NCBI GenBank assembly: GCA_937893635.1
Contig: CALBGF010000064.1
Span: 1 to 7,462 of the forward strand
From: an uncultured Mollicutes bacterium
GTDB lineage: Bacteria; Bacillota_I; Bacilli_A; RFN20; CAG-826
Direction: 5' to 3'
DNA length: 7,462 nucleotides
The notes under the pieces were generated by a model that saw only the letters and a list, made by a program, of their open reading frames with translations, was not told the DNA's origin and made no database searches. Within the stretch, counting starts at the first letter, position 1. Every line of letters starts with the position of its first letter. Below are positions 1 to 6,338 of the stretch, in pieces. Made by a program: the position numbers and the translations under genes.

Positions 1-581
1 AAGTGTATTAAATATGATTCATGACATGAATAAAAACCATATGAAGTTAGTTTTTTCTTATATACCTTTATTGATTCCCAAATACAATATACTTTATTTT
101 TAGTATAAATATATAATTGGTGCCCCATTGATTCAAAATAATAAATATCTTTTAGATTTATCGATATTTTGTTATAACCGTATGTTATTGTAATTATATC
201 GGCTATTTCTTTTGATAGTGCTTTTAAAATTCTTTGAATATGCAGTCTAAAATTTTCATAACTATTATTTTTGATTATAAAGTCAAAAGCATTCACAGAA
301 TATCCATCAATTGCATATTGCGCATAATTTGTCAAAAAGCATATTATACCTTGGTAACCACGCTCTCTAATTTCTTTTGCCACATCGATTCCATTTTTAT
401 AAGGCATGTTAATATCTAAAAATAAAATATCATAATCCATAGCATTTTCTAAAAAATCAATTTCATTCAGAAAAGAAGAAATACAAAAAGACACTCCCTC
501 TTCATTTTGATATTTGATTAAATAAGAAGAGATAGTTTGTATTGCTTCTATATCATTGTCTACAATTGTTACATTTATCAT
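1..581 (-). CDS. LytTR-family two-component response regulator (3' end cut by window edge)
   Basis: Cytoplasmic transcription regulator of the AgrA/VirR/ComE type, normally phosphorylated by a partner membrane histidine kinase. I translated 193 residues with no stop before the window edge. The receiver domain covers about residues 1-120: acidic pair D8 and D10 in VDND, phospho-acceptor D56 in LFLDINMP, switch residue T84 in FLTN and conserved K104 in AFDFIIK. The Pro that often follows this Lys is missing. The LytTR DNA-binding domain begins near residue 128, with ISINLKDIYYFES at 139-151 and SCHESYLIH at 185-193, matching the family's conserved core; only its last part is off the window. The start at 581 gives the usual short N-terminus before the first beta strand, and no other in-frame start fits. 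There is no Shine-Dalgarno site, and a promoter lies directly upstream. A kinase gene may follow beyond the left edge (inference). Confidence 0.9.
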   Translation of the reverse strand, partial: MINVTIVDNDIEAIQTISSYLIKYQNEEGVSFCISSFLNEIDFLENAMDYDILFLDINMPYKNGIDVAKEIRERGYQGIICFLTNYAQYAIDGYSVNAFDFIIKNNSYENFRLHIQRILKALSKEIADIITITYGYNKISINLKDIYYFESMGHQLYIYTKNKVYCIWESIKVYKKKLTSYGFYSCHESYLIH

Positions 582-587
582 AAGTGC

Positions 588-617
588 ATTATATAACATA
601 ATAGAGACGTATATCAA
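588..617 (-). promoter_or_regulatory. Predicted promoter for the LytTR regulator, likely giving a leaderless mRNA
   Basis: Reading the minus strand, TTGATA (617-612) is followed after 18 bases by a perfect TATAAT (593-588). Transcription would start about seven bases further on, at the A of the regulator's ATG (581). No Shine-Dalgarno sequence lies between the -10 box and the ATG, which are only six bases apart. The -35 hexamer lies in the loop of the 601-630 inverted repeat, so hairpin and promoter overlap. The DNA is AT-rich, so chance hexamers are common; the near-consensus pair and correct spacing raise the odds. Confidence 0.5.
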
Positions 618-630
618 CATACGTCTCTAT
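601..630 (-). terminator. Perfect 12-bp inverted repeat after the glycosidase operon; probable terminator or operator
   Basis: Bases 601-612 (ATAGAGACGTAT) are the exact reverse complement of 619-630, with a six-base loop. The hairpin begins 9 nt after the stop codon of the small membrane protein gene, the usual place for an intrinsic terminator. However, the downstream tract on the minus strand is only mixed T/A/G rather than a run of T, so termination may be weak. It also overlaps the predicted promoter of the next gene, so an operator role is a real alternative. Confidence 0.55.
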
Positions 631-639
631 CATCTTTAT

Positions 640-1026
640 TTATTTTGTTTCGAATATGTTAGCTATTAGATTGATTATGAATTGGAGAACTACAAATACT
701 AAAATTAATATAAATTGTGTAGATAAATTTGTGACATCAATTCCAACAAAGGCATCAACCATATAATCAAAAGTTGAAGAAATAAACAAAACTATTGAAA
801 GCAAGGATAAAATGAATAAAATATTTTGCATAATAGTATATTTATTTGTGATGATAGCAAAAATAGAACACAAGGTCATAAGTATAATTATGACAAATAG
901 AATCCAACTCATTTCGGTAGTTTTAGCATAGCAAATTGGATAAACAATTGTTAATATCAAAGCTAATAAGCAGGCACAAATAGTTAGATAATTGCCAATT
1001 TTAAGATTTTTTATTTTAGATAGCAT
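640..1026 (-). CDS. Small four-helix membrane protein, last gene of the GH3 operon
   Basis: I do not recognise a named family. The 128-residue product is mostly hydrophobic, with four likely membrane segments at about 11-33, 40-60, 64-85 and 102-124. A Lys-rich N-terminus (KIKNLK) and a short ETK tail both suggest cytoplasmic ends. A small polar stretch with Asp residues (87-97) lies between helices 3 and 4. There are no catalytic motifs. The gene overlaps the end of the GH3 gene by 11 nt. An AGAGG site 9 nt before the ATG lies inside the GH3 coding sequence, so translation is probably coupled. The tight overlap suggests a role with the membrane-anchored glycosidase, such as stabilising, partnering or transport, but that is inference from position alone. 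An inverted repeat follows the stop. Confidence 0.8.
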   Translation of the reverse strand: MLSKIKNLKIGNYLTICACLLALILTIVYPICYAKTTEMSWILFVIIILMTLCSIFAIITNKYTIMQNILFILSLLSIVLFISSTFDYMVDAFVGIDVTNLSTQFILILVFVVLQFIINLIANIFETK

Positions 1027-3862
1027 TGTTTTTTACCTCTCTTTTATTGTTTCTTTTGCTTTTACCTACTAAAAATCCACCAAGTGTTATAAGTGAAGCA
1101 AGTCCAACTACGTCGACTATTATTAATGTTTTTTTCCAAGGCGGAGTAACTTTAACAACTTTTGTATTAGCGCCTATATAATTCATAACATTACTATTTG
1201 CAACATTATAAAGAATATTATGGCAAGCTCTACGTAAATCCCATTGTGCTTGTGCACTAGTTTCATAGTTTTCGTAATCATATGTACCTTTAGTAGCATG
1301 ATATAAATCCAAGCCATTATGTATAGCTATTTTAGCAGCAAAATCTGGAGCATCACTTGTGGTATGGTCAGTAACTACATGACCAACAAATCCCCATTCA
1401 CCACGTAAAACATTTGTTAAAGCCCTTTTATGACATCCGTTCCAAATAGCGCCAATTCTATTTTTGCCTGTCATAATGCCTCTTGCATCACCATCACGTA
1501 CTGCAATTTCAAATGTTCTAAAGTATATTTCGCGAATTGATTGTTCTGTGGCAAAAGTTGCAGCACAATCTCTATTTAATTCTTGATCGTTTAACGCAAA
1601 GTGTTTTGTGTAAGCATAAACACCATATTTATTTAATTCCTTTGTCATAGCGGCAGCGAATATTCCTGATTGGAAACTATCTTCTGAAAAATATTCAAAG
1701 TTACGGCCACTAAAAGGGGTACGGTGTTGGTTAACACTTGGTGCATAAACACCAGGTATTTTTGATAACAAAGCATCATTTCCATAAAATCTGCCCAATT
1801 GTTGTTCTAATTCAATGTTCCAAGTGGAAGCCATAACTGTTGGTATTGGATATCCAAAGCAGCCAACGCCACCAATAAGTGTAGATGCAACACCTGCTGG
1901 ACCATCTTTTTCAAATGTAGTAGGTTTTTGAATTGACTTAATATACTCGGTGGCAAAGCCTCCAGATGAAACAAGCAAATTCATTTCGCTTGGTGTCATT
2001 TGATCAAGCAACAAATCCCAGTAAGGGGAATCGTAGGAAGCACCAATTAAAGAAGCTAATGTTAGTCCATTTTGTGCACCGGTTGTTGGCTTTTCTAATT
2101 CTTTATCTTCAACAATAACTTCTGGAGCTAAGGCTTCTATTAATTTCGTACTTGCTTCAATTTTATGACTTGAACCACCTAAAGGTGCAGGATAAGTTCC
2201 TTCCCAATTAGAACGTGTTAAATATGTGAAACTGCTATCAAAGTATGTATAAGGTGCATCATCGAATTCATTGGTGATGTTTTCGCCATTTTCTCCAATT
2301 GAATATGTTTTTGCATCAAATTCTTTTTGAGTGTAAGTTTTAACAAGTGATGAAACTCCATCATAACTCATTCCATCATCAATTTTATATCCTTTAGCAG
2401 TTAGAATATTATTAGTTGCGGCATGAGCATCTCTAGCGGCAGTAAACATATAGTCACCTTTATCAACAACATATGTTTTTTCACCATAAGCATCATAAGT
2501 TCTCATGTATTCCTTTGGTACTGAAATTGTTACAGTATCACTATTGCCAGGTTTTATTATTTGTGTTTTTGCAAAACCAACCAGTTCTACTGCACTTTTT
2601 TCAATTTTATTATCAATATCATATTGAGTATATGGACTTGACATATACAGTTCCACTGCTTCTTTTCCATCAACATTACCAGTATTAGTAACTTTTATCT
2701 TGAAAATAAAGTTGTCTTTTTCCTCTATCATTTGCATATTAGAATAATCGAATGTTGTGTAAGATAATCCATATCCAAATGGGAATGTTACAGTTGAATC
2801 ATAATCAAAATTTCCAGCGTTTCCAACTCCCATAACTTTATCAGCATAGCGTGTTTCAAAATATTTGTAGCCAATATAAATGTTTTCTGCATAATTATAA
2901 TAATATTTACGATATTTGTCGCTAACATTACTGAATTCAAAGTTTCCAAAATTTTGCATTGATGGATGTGCGAAATTATCATAACAATAAGTATCAACTA
3001 ATTTGCCAGATGGATTATATGTACCATCTAAAAGTTTTGGTATGGCGCGTAATCCTTGTTCTCCACCAGCTCCTACCCATAAAACAGTTACATTTCTCTC
3101 TAGTAATGGTCCACATTCCATAGGATTCATTGTATTTAATATAACAACGACTTTTTCTCTTCCAAAATTTTTAATTGCTGAATCTAATAAATCTAATTCG
3201 TTTTTTGAAAATTGAAGCATGTTTTTTGTTGCATCTTCTTTAGTTGCTAATTGAACATCGCTTCCTTCTTGACCTAATCTACCAAAAATGACGATTGCGG
3301 CATCATTATATTGTTTATAGGAATCAATTTGTATGCTTGTATAAGCAGATTGAGGAGCTTCTCCAACAACATTCTTGCCTGAATTTCTAGTTGTTTTGCC
3401 TTCTTCTTCATAAAAGTCTAACATCACTGGATTAAGTTCAAACCCTTGTGTTTCAAATACTGATTGAAGACTAGGTTTTTTTGATGCATCGATAGCAGCT
3501 GAGCCACCTCCGCCAGCATAGAATGCACTATCAGCAGAACCAGAACCAAGAAGCGTTACTTTTTTGCTTCCTTTTAAAGGTAAATTTGTATTGTTTAGCA
3601 AAACACTTCCTTCTGCTTGACATTGTTCGGCAAACAACGTTTCATCTTCTTGAAGTTTTTTCATATCAGAGTAATCAGCTTTAAAATATTCTTTACCTTC
3701 TTCATCTTTTGTTTGAACTAATTTTGTGTCTTCTTGATTAAAATATTGAGTTATTAAACTGGAGTTTTGATATGCTTTCACACTGCCAAAAGTTCCTAAT
3801 GCAATTAATGTTACGATAGCTTCTACTCCCAAAATAGTTAATCCGTTATTTTTTAATTTCAT
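1016..3862 (-). CDS. Membrane-anchored glycoside hydrolase family 3 enzyme with reversed domain order (beta-glucosidase-like)
   Basis: Retaining exo-glycosidase that should remove terminal beta-linked sugars outside the cell; the exact substrate is not readable from sequence. Residues 8-30 form an uncleaved-looking signal anchor. The GH3 alpha/beta sandwich domain comes first (about 75-300), with AEGSVLL at 83-89 and the likely acid/base E199 in GQEGSD. Then follow FPFGYGLSYT (360-369), a fibronectin III-like domain (about 385-480) and a linker. The catalytic TIM barrel is last (about 610-890): DGPAG at 653-657, GRNFEYFSED at 719-728, substrate-binding K753-H754 in KHFALNDQE, and the likely nucleophile D832 in EWGFVGHVVTD. 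A second membrane segment (about 911-933) ends in a Lys/Arg-rich tail, so both ends should be cytoplasmic. This reversed order is known in some Ruminococcus and Butyrivibrio beta-glucosidases. The RBS AGGAG overlaps the lipoprotein stop; the intergenic gap is 8 nt. Confidence 0.93.
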   Translation of the reverse strand: MKLKNNGLTILGVEAIVTLIALGTFGSVKAYQNSSLITQYFNQEDTKLVQTKDEEGKEYFKADYSDMKKLQEDETLFAEQCQAEGSVLLNNTNLPLKGSKKVTLLGSGSADSAFYAGGGGSAAIDASKKPSLQSVFETQGFELNPVMLDFYEEEGKTTRNSGKNVVGEAPQSAYTSIQIDSYKQYNDAAIVIFGRLGQEGSDVQLATKEDATKNMLQFSKNELDLLDSAIKNFGREKVVVILNTMNPMECGPLLERNVTVLWVGAGGEQGLRAIPKLLDGTYNPSGKLVDTYCYDNFAHPSMQNFGNFEFSNVSDKYRKYYYNYAENIYIGYKYFETRYADKVMGVGNAGNFDYDSTVTFPFGYGLSYTTFDYSNMQMIEEKDNFIFKIKVTNTGNVDGKEAVELYMSSPYTQYDIDNKIEKSAVELVGFAKTQIIKPGNSDTVTISVPKEYMRTYDAYGEKTYVVDKGDYMFTAARDAHAATNNILTAKGYKIDDGMSYDGVSSLVKTYTQKEFDAKTYSIGENGENITNEFDDAPYTYFDSSFTYLTRSNWEGTYPAPLGGSSHKIEASTKLIEALAPEVIVEDKELEKPTTGAQNGLTLASLIGASYDSPYWDLLLDQMTPSEMNLLVSSGGFATEYIKSIQKPTTFEKDGPAGVASTLIGGVGCFGYPIPTVMASTWNIELEQQLGRFYGNDALLSKIPGVYAPSVNQHRTPFSGRNFEYFSEDSFQSGIFAAAMTKELNKYGVYAYTKHFALNDQELNRDCAATFATEQSIREIYFRTFEIAVRDGDARGIMTGKNRIGAIWNGCHKRALTNVLRGEWGFVGHVVTDHTTSDAPDFAAKIAIHNGLDLYHATKGTYDYENYETSAQAQWDLRRACHNILYNVANSNVMNYIGANTKVVKVTPPWKKTLIIVDVVGLASLITLGGFLVGKSKRNNKREVKNNAI

Positions 3863-3870
3863 AAATACTC

Positions 3871-4800
3871 CTAATCATCGACTGTGTAAGTAACGTGGCG
3901 AACTTGTAATCCTTTAGAATACGCCTCATAATACAAGTCATAAGTTTTTGTTTTTTCGTCATATGTTGTTTTAAAATCAAACCAAACTTTTTCATTATTT
4001 TCATTGTAATAAAAAGCTTTATTTGTAAATTGTGGAAATCCTTCTGATAATGGTAGATTTTCACGATGACTAGCAATAGTAGGATCATTTCCACCTAATA
4101 CTGTCCAATCATATCGATAATATTGAACACCATCAATATTCGTAATATAATTTGCAGGATAATGACTCTCTTCGTTTTCAAACTCGAACGAATATGTATT
4201 TGTTGCTGTGTCATATTTATATGTGCCTAAGCGATTAGGGACACCAGATTTATCGGTAATAGATACACAAGTACCATCTTCAAAACAAGATAATATACAA
4301 TCATGTCTATTTGTACCATTCCACCCATATCCAGTAAATGTTGGTGGTAGTGGTGGTAGCCCTTCCCCATCATAATAGTTTGCAAAATTTTCATCTTTGT
4401 AGTTTAAAGTAATTTTGTTTCTTCCTTGTCCGCCTCCAAGATTTAATTTGTATTTGATAGTAAATGTTTTAGTATTAATATCATAGCGAGAATAAGCAAA
4501 ACTATTATCTGTATCATCAAAATACACTTTATAGCCCTTATTTTCTACTAGCACCCAATGTCCAGTTAATTCAAGAGCAGGCATTTCTTTGACTTTCAAT
4601 AACAATGTTTTATCCTTATCTTTATTTCCTACAAGAGTTACATGATAGTCTACGTTATCTGAGAACACACCGCCTCCTTCAAAATAAAACTCATAGTTTG
4701 ATGAATTTGGCTTATCATTAGTTCCACATGATGCAACTAAAAAACTAGATATAAAAACCAACCCCATCTTTAACGCTTTTGACGTCTTAGTTTTTTTCAT
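3871..4800 (-). CDS. Putative lipoprotein of unknown function, first gene of the GH3 operon
   Basis: Predicted 309-residue surface lipoprotein. It has a Lys-rich N-terminus, a hydrophobic stretch (12-23) and a lipobox ending VASC, with the lipid-bearing Cys at C25. I do not recognise the mature domain. It is rich in Tyr, Asn, Gly and Thr and looks all-beta. A motif of the form YDxxTxTY/F recurs three times, at Y106, Y196 and Y280, about 85-90 residues apart, suggesting three related beta-hairpin units. A Pro/Gly-rich stretch (145-160, with PPLPP) may be a hinge. C168, C172 and C178 lie close together. I chose the ATG at 4800 because AAGGAGG sits 7 nt upstream and it yields a clean signal peptide; the in-frame start at 4842 would add 14 residues and lies upstream of both the RBS and the -10 box. 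Only 8 nt separate it from the GH3 gene, so glycan binding for that enzyme is plausible but unproven. Confidence 0.85.
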   Translation of the reverse strand: MKKTKTSKALKMGLVFISSFLVASCGTNDKPNSSNYEFYFEGGGVFSDNVDYHVTLVGNKDKDKTLLLKVKEMPALELTGHWVLVENKGYKVYFDDTDNSFAYSRYDINTKTFTIKYKLNLGGGQGRNKITLNYKDENFANYYDGEGLPPLPPTFTGYGWNGTNRHDCILSCFEDGTCVSITDKSGVPNRLGTYKYDTATNTYSFEFENEESHYPANYITNIDGVQYYRYDWTVLGGNDPTIASHRENLPLSEGFPQFTNKAFYYNENNEKVWFDFKTTYDEKTKTYDLYYEAYSKGLQVRHVTYTVDD

Positions 4801-4807
4801 TTTTATT

Positions 4808-4814
4808 CCTCCTT
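4808..4814 (-). promoter_or_regulatory. Strong ribosome binding site that fixes the lipoprotein start
   Basis: Reads AAGGAGG on the minus strand, 7 nt before the ATG at 4800. It decides in favour of this start over the longer in-frame ATG at 4842, which has no comparable site. Confidence 0.85.
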
Positions 4815-4828
4815 GTAATTGTATATTG

Positions 4829-4834
4829 ATTATA
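4829..4834 (-). promoter_or_regulatory. Predicted -10 box of the lipoprotein-GH3-membrane protein operon
   Basis: A perfect TATAAT on the minus strand. A start about seven bases downstream (near 4822) would give a leader of about 22 nt that contains the AAGGAGG site. No good -35 hexamer stands 16-18 bases upstream; that region is occupied by the cre-like operator. Several other AT-rich hexamers nearby (such as TACAAT) are possible alternatives. Confidence 0.5.
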
Positions 4835-4843
4835 TACGCCAAA

Positions 4844-4859
4844 ATGTAAACGCTTTCTT
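4844..4859. promoter_or_regulatory. cre-like operator (CcpA or another LacI-family repressor)
   Basis: The plus strand reads ATGTAAACGCTTTCTT. This matches the Bacillus catabolite responsive element consensus WTGNNARCGNWWWCAW at all but one position (T for A near the end) and has the central CG typical of LacI-family operators. It lies 10-25 bases upstream of the predicted -10 box, over the -35 region, where a bound repressor would block RNA polymerase. A sugar-catabolic operon headed by a GH3 system is a usual target for carbon catabolite repression. A local LacI-family regulator outside the window is the alternative. Confidence 0.6.
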
Positions 4860-4951
4860 AGAAATTTCATATTAGGTATGTTTTTATTTCACAATTTGCA
4901 ATTAATTAGCTAATAGTTTATTAAAGTGAACACCGTATCATAAAAGCAAAT

Positions 4952-4993
4952 AAAAAATCGGCAAAATTTATGACATCTCGCTTTTTTTGCCGA
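4952..4993 (-). terminator. Intrinsic terminator after the CAT-family gene
   Basis: On the minus strand a 9-bp stem (4993-4985 pairing with 4966-4958, core CGGCAAAA/TTTTGCCG) encloses an 18-base loop and is followed at once by six T residues (4957-4952). It starts about 46 nt after the CAT stop codon. Stem plus T-run is the classic intrinsic terminator; the loop is larger than usual. It separates the TetR-to-CAT unit from the lipoprotein-GH3 operon. Confidence 0.75.
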
Positions 4994-5039
4994 AAAATTA
5001 TAGTGATATTCTTTTTTTATAACAAATAGTAAATGCTAA

Positions 5040-5699
5040 TTATTTACTATTGTTTTTTATAAAATTATTAATTTCAATTTCTAATTGTTTAAATACATTA
5101 GCAATTAAATATCCATCCGCAATAGCGTGATTTAAACGTACACTAATAGGCATTAGTAATTTTCCATTTTCTTCACGAAATCTTCCCCAGTTTACAATTG
5201 GATTAAAAAACAAATATCCATCAGGTAATTCAATATTAAAAGAATCATAGCTTAACCAAGATAAATAAGAAGCATCAAACCAGTTTGGATGATTTTCCAT
5301 ATCTAAGCCATATTCTCTAGTTTTCTTAGCATTTTCAATATCTTTTTTAGCATTTTCATAGAAAATATGATAATCTTCACTATAATTAGTATAAACAGGA
5401 GTGCATGTTTCTGTATCTTCATGAAAAATATATTGTGTTGGATTAATAACATCATAACATCTTAATTCATCGCTTTTCCAATCGTAAACCATTTTGTAAT
5501 CATCACGCGAATTAAGTACTTTAGATAAAATATAAAGAAAATTAATATAGAATTTTGTATTTGTGTTTTTAGAAAAATCAAAAAGACTAGTGACATCAAT
5601 TCTTGCTGTCATTGACATTGAACATTTAGCACCTTTGGTAAAATGATCATAAACGCCTTTTCGATAATAATTCTCTTTGTTTATTATTTTATAACTCAT
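5040..5699 (-). CDS. Type A chloramphenicol acetyltransferase (CAT) family protein
   Basis: Cytoplasmic acetyl-CoA-dependent O-acetyltransferase, normally a trimer that acetylates the 3-hydroxyl of chloramphenicol. At 219 residues it has the family's usual length. Family landmarks appear in order: the YYRKGVYDHF opening, CSMSMTARIDVTSL (about 26-39), FYINFLYILSKVLN, the YIFHEDTETCTPVYTNYS block (about 90-107), SWLSYDSFNI with S150 matching the active-site Ser, and NHAIADGY with catalytic H191 and structural D195. The canonical motif is HHAVCDGF, so the flanking residues are changed and the substrate may be something other than chloramphenicol. I chose the ATG at 5699, because AGGTGA lies 5 nt upstream; the GTG at 5708 would sit inside that ribosome site. 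It is 15 nt after the GNAT gene and ends before a terminator. Confidence 0.88.
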   Translation of the reverse strand: MSYKIINKENYYRKGVYDHFTKGAKCSMSMTARIDVTSLFDFSKNTNTKFYINFLYILSKVLNSRDDYKMVYDWKSDELRCYDVINPTQYIFHEDTETCTPVYTNYSEDYHIFYENAKKDIENAKKTREYGLDMENHPNWFDASYLSWLSYDSFNIELPDGYLFFNPIVNWGRFREENGKLLMPISVRLNHAIADGYLIANVFKQLEIEINNFIKNNSK

Positions 5700-5704
5700 A
5701 ACTT

Positions 5705-5710
5705 TCACCT
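5705..5710 (-). promoter_or_regulatory. Ribosome binding site that fixes the CAT-family start
   Basis: Reads AGGTGA on the minus strand, 5 nt before the ATG at 5699. The alternative GTG start at 5708 is part of this very site, so it is unlikely to be used. Confidence 0.7.
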
Positions 5711-5714
5711 ACTT

Positions 5715-6338
5715 TTAAAATAATTGCCCAGGTAATTTTAATTTTTCTTTTTTAGGAAATGATTCATCAAATTTAAAAGCATCTTCTTCATTAATTAAAT
5801 ATGCTTCTGGAGTAAAATATTCTCCTTTAATATTTTCTAAAAAGTTTTCTTTTAATTCAAGACATAAGAAAAAAGAAGAATCATCTTCATCACTTAATCC
5901 ATGATATTTGATATTATATGTAGAAGCATAATTAAATCCGGATTTTTCGTAAAATCTAATATTTCCTTCTAAAAATATTACGCCATATCCTAATTCACAT
6001 GCTTTATTTATCGAATAATCTAATAATATTTTTCCATAGCCTTTTTTTTTATATTCATTAGCAATACAAATTGGACCTAATGTTAATATTGTTACATCTT
6101 CATCATCTTTGTTTTTTATAGAAGATTTCACAAAAGCAACTTGACCAATAATTTTATTATCTAATTCCATAACAAAATCAAGTTCTTTAACAAAATTAAC
6201 GCTTTTTCTTAGTTCATGAAGTAAGAAATGTTCAATGCATCCTGGACGATAAACATTCCAAAAGCTTTCACGAACAAGATTTTCAACATATTTATAATCT
6301 GATTCTTTTTCCAAACGAATTTTAATATTATTTTGCAT
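5715..6338 (-). CDS. GNAT-family N-acetyltransferase
   Basis: Cytoplasmic acetyltransferase using acetyl-CoA; the acceptor (amine, antibiotic, peptide or protein) cannot be told. The N-terminal IKIRLEKESDYKYVENLVRE is a typical GNAT opening. The acetyl-CoA binding motif A spans about 86-105: LGPICIAN strand, then KKKGYG (97-102), fitting the R/Q-x-x-G-x-G/A pyrophosphate loop, then helix KILLDYSINKA. The FYEKSGF motif at 129-135 is the usual late GNAT signature. It resembles the YhbS-like group of about 170-210 residues, with a C-terminal extension that includes YFTPEAYLI (174-182) and a Lys-rich end. AAGGAG 7 nt before the ATG supports the start. The gene overlaps the DUF998 gene by 11 nt, so translation is probably coupled, and it precedes the CAT-family gene in the same unit. 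Confidence 0.88.
   Translation of the reverse strand: MQNNIKIRLEKESDYKYVENLVRESFWNVYRPGCIEHFLLHELRKSVNFVKELDFVMELDNKIIGQVAFVKSSIKNKDDEDVTILTLGPICIANEYKKKGYGKILLDYSINKACELGYGVIFLEGNIRFYEKSGFNYASTYNIKYHGLSDEDDSSFFLCLELKENFLENIKGEYFTPEAYLINEEDAFKFDESFPKKEKLKLPGQLF

Noticed and set aside
234..419. Plus-strand 61-codon open frame
   Set aside because: It lies wholly opposite the LytTR regulator, has no ribosome site and no recognisable features.
2473..3215. Open frames inside the GH3 gene (2473-2688 and 3003-3215 plus; 2788-2997 minus)
   Set aside because: Shadows of a well-supported coding sequence; their translations look like low-complexity out-of-frame reading.
3846..4094. Minus-strand 82-codon open frame across the lipoprotein/GH3 junction
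   Set aside because: Out-of-frame shadow of the lipoprotein end; the composition is not protein-like and the known genes explain the region.
4801..4842. Longer lipoprotein start at 4842
   Set aside because: It lies upstream of both the AAGGAGG site and the predicted -10 box, and would put a polar stretch before the signal peptide.
4905..4914. Palindrome ATTAGCTAAT upstream of the lipoprotein operon
   Set aside because: Ten bases in very AT-rich DNA, easily by chance, and too far from the predicted promoter to assign a role.
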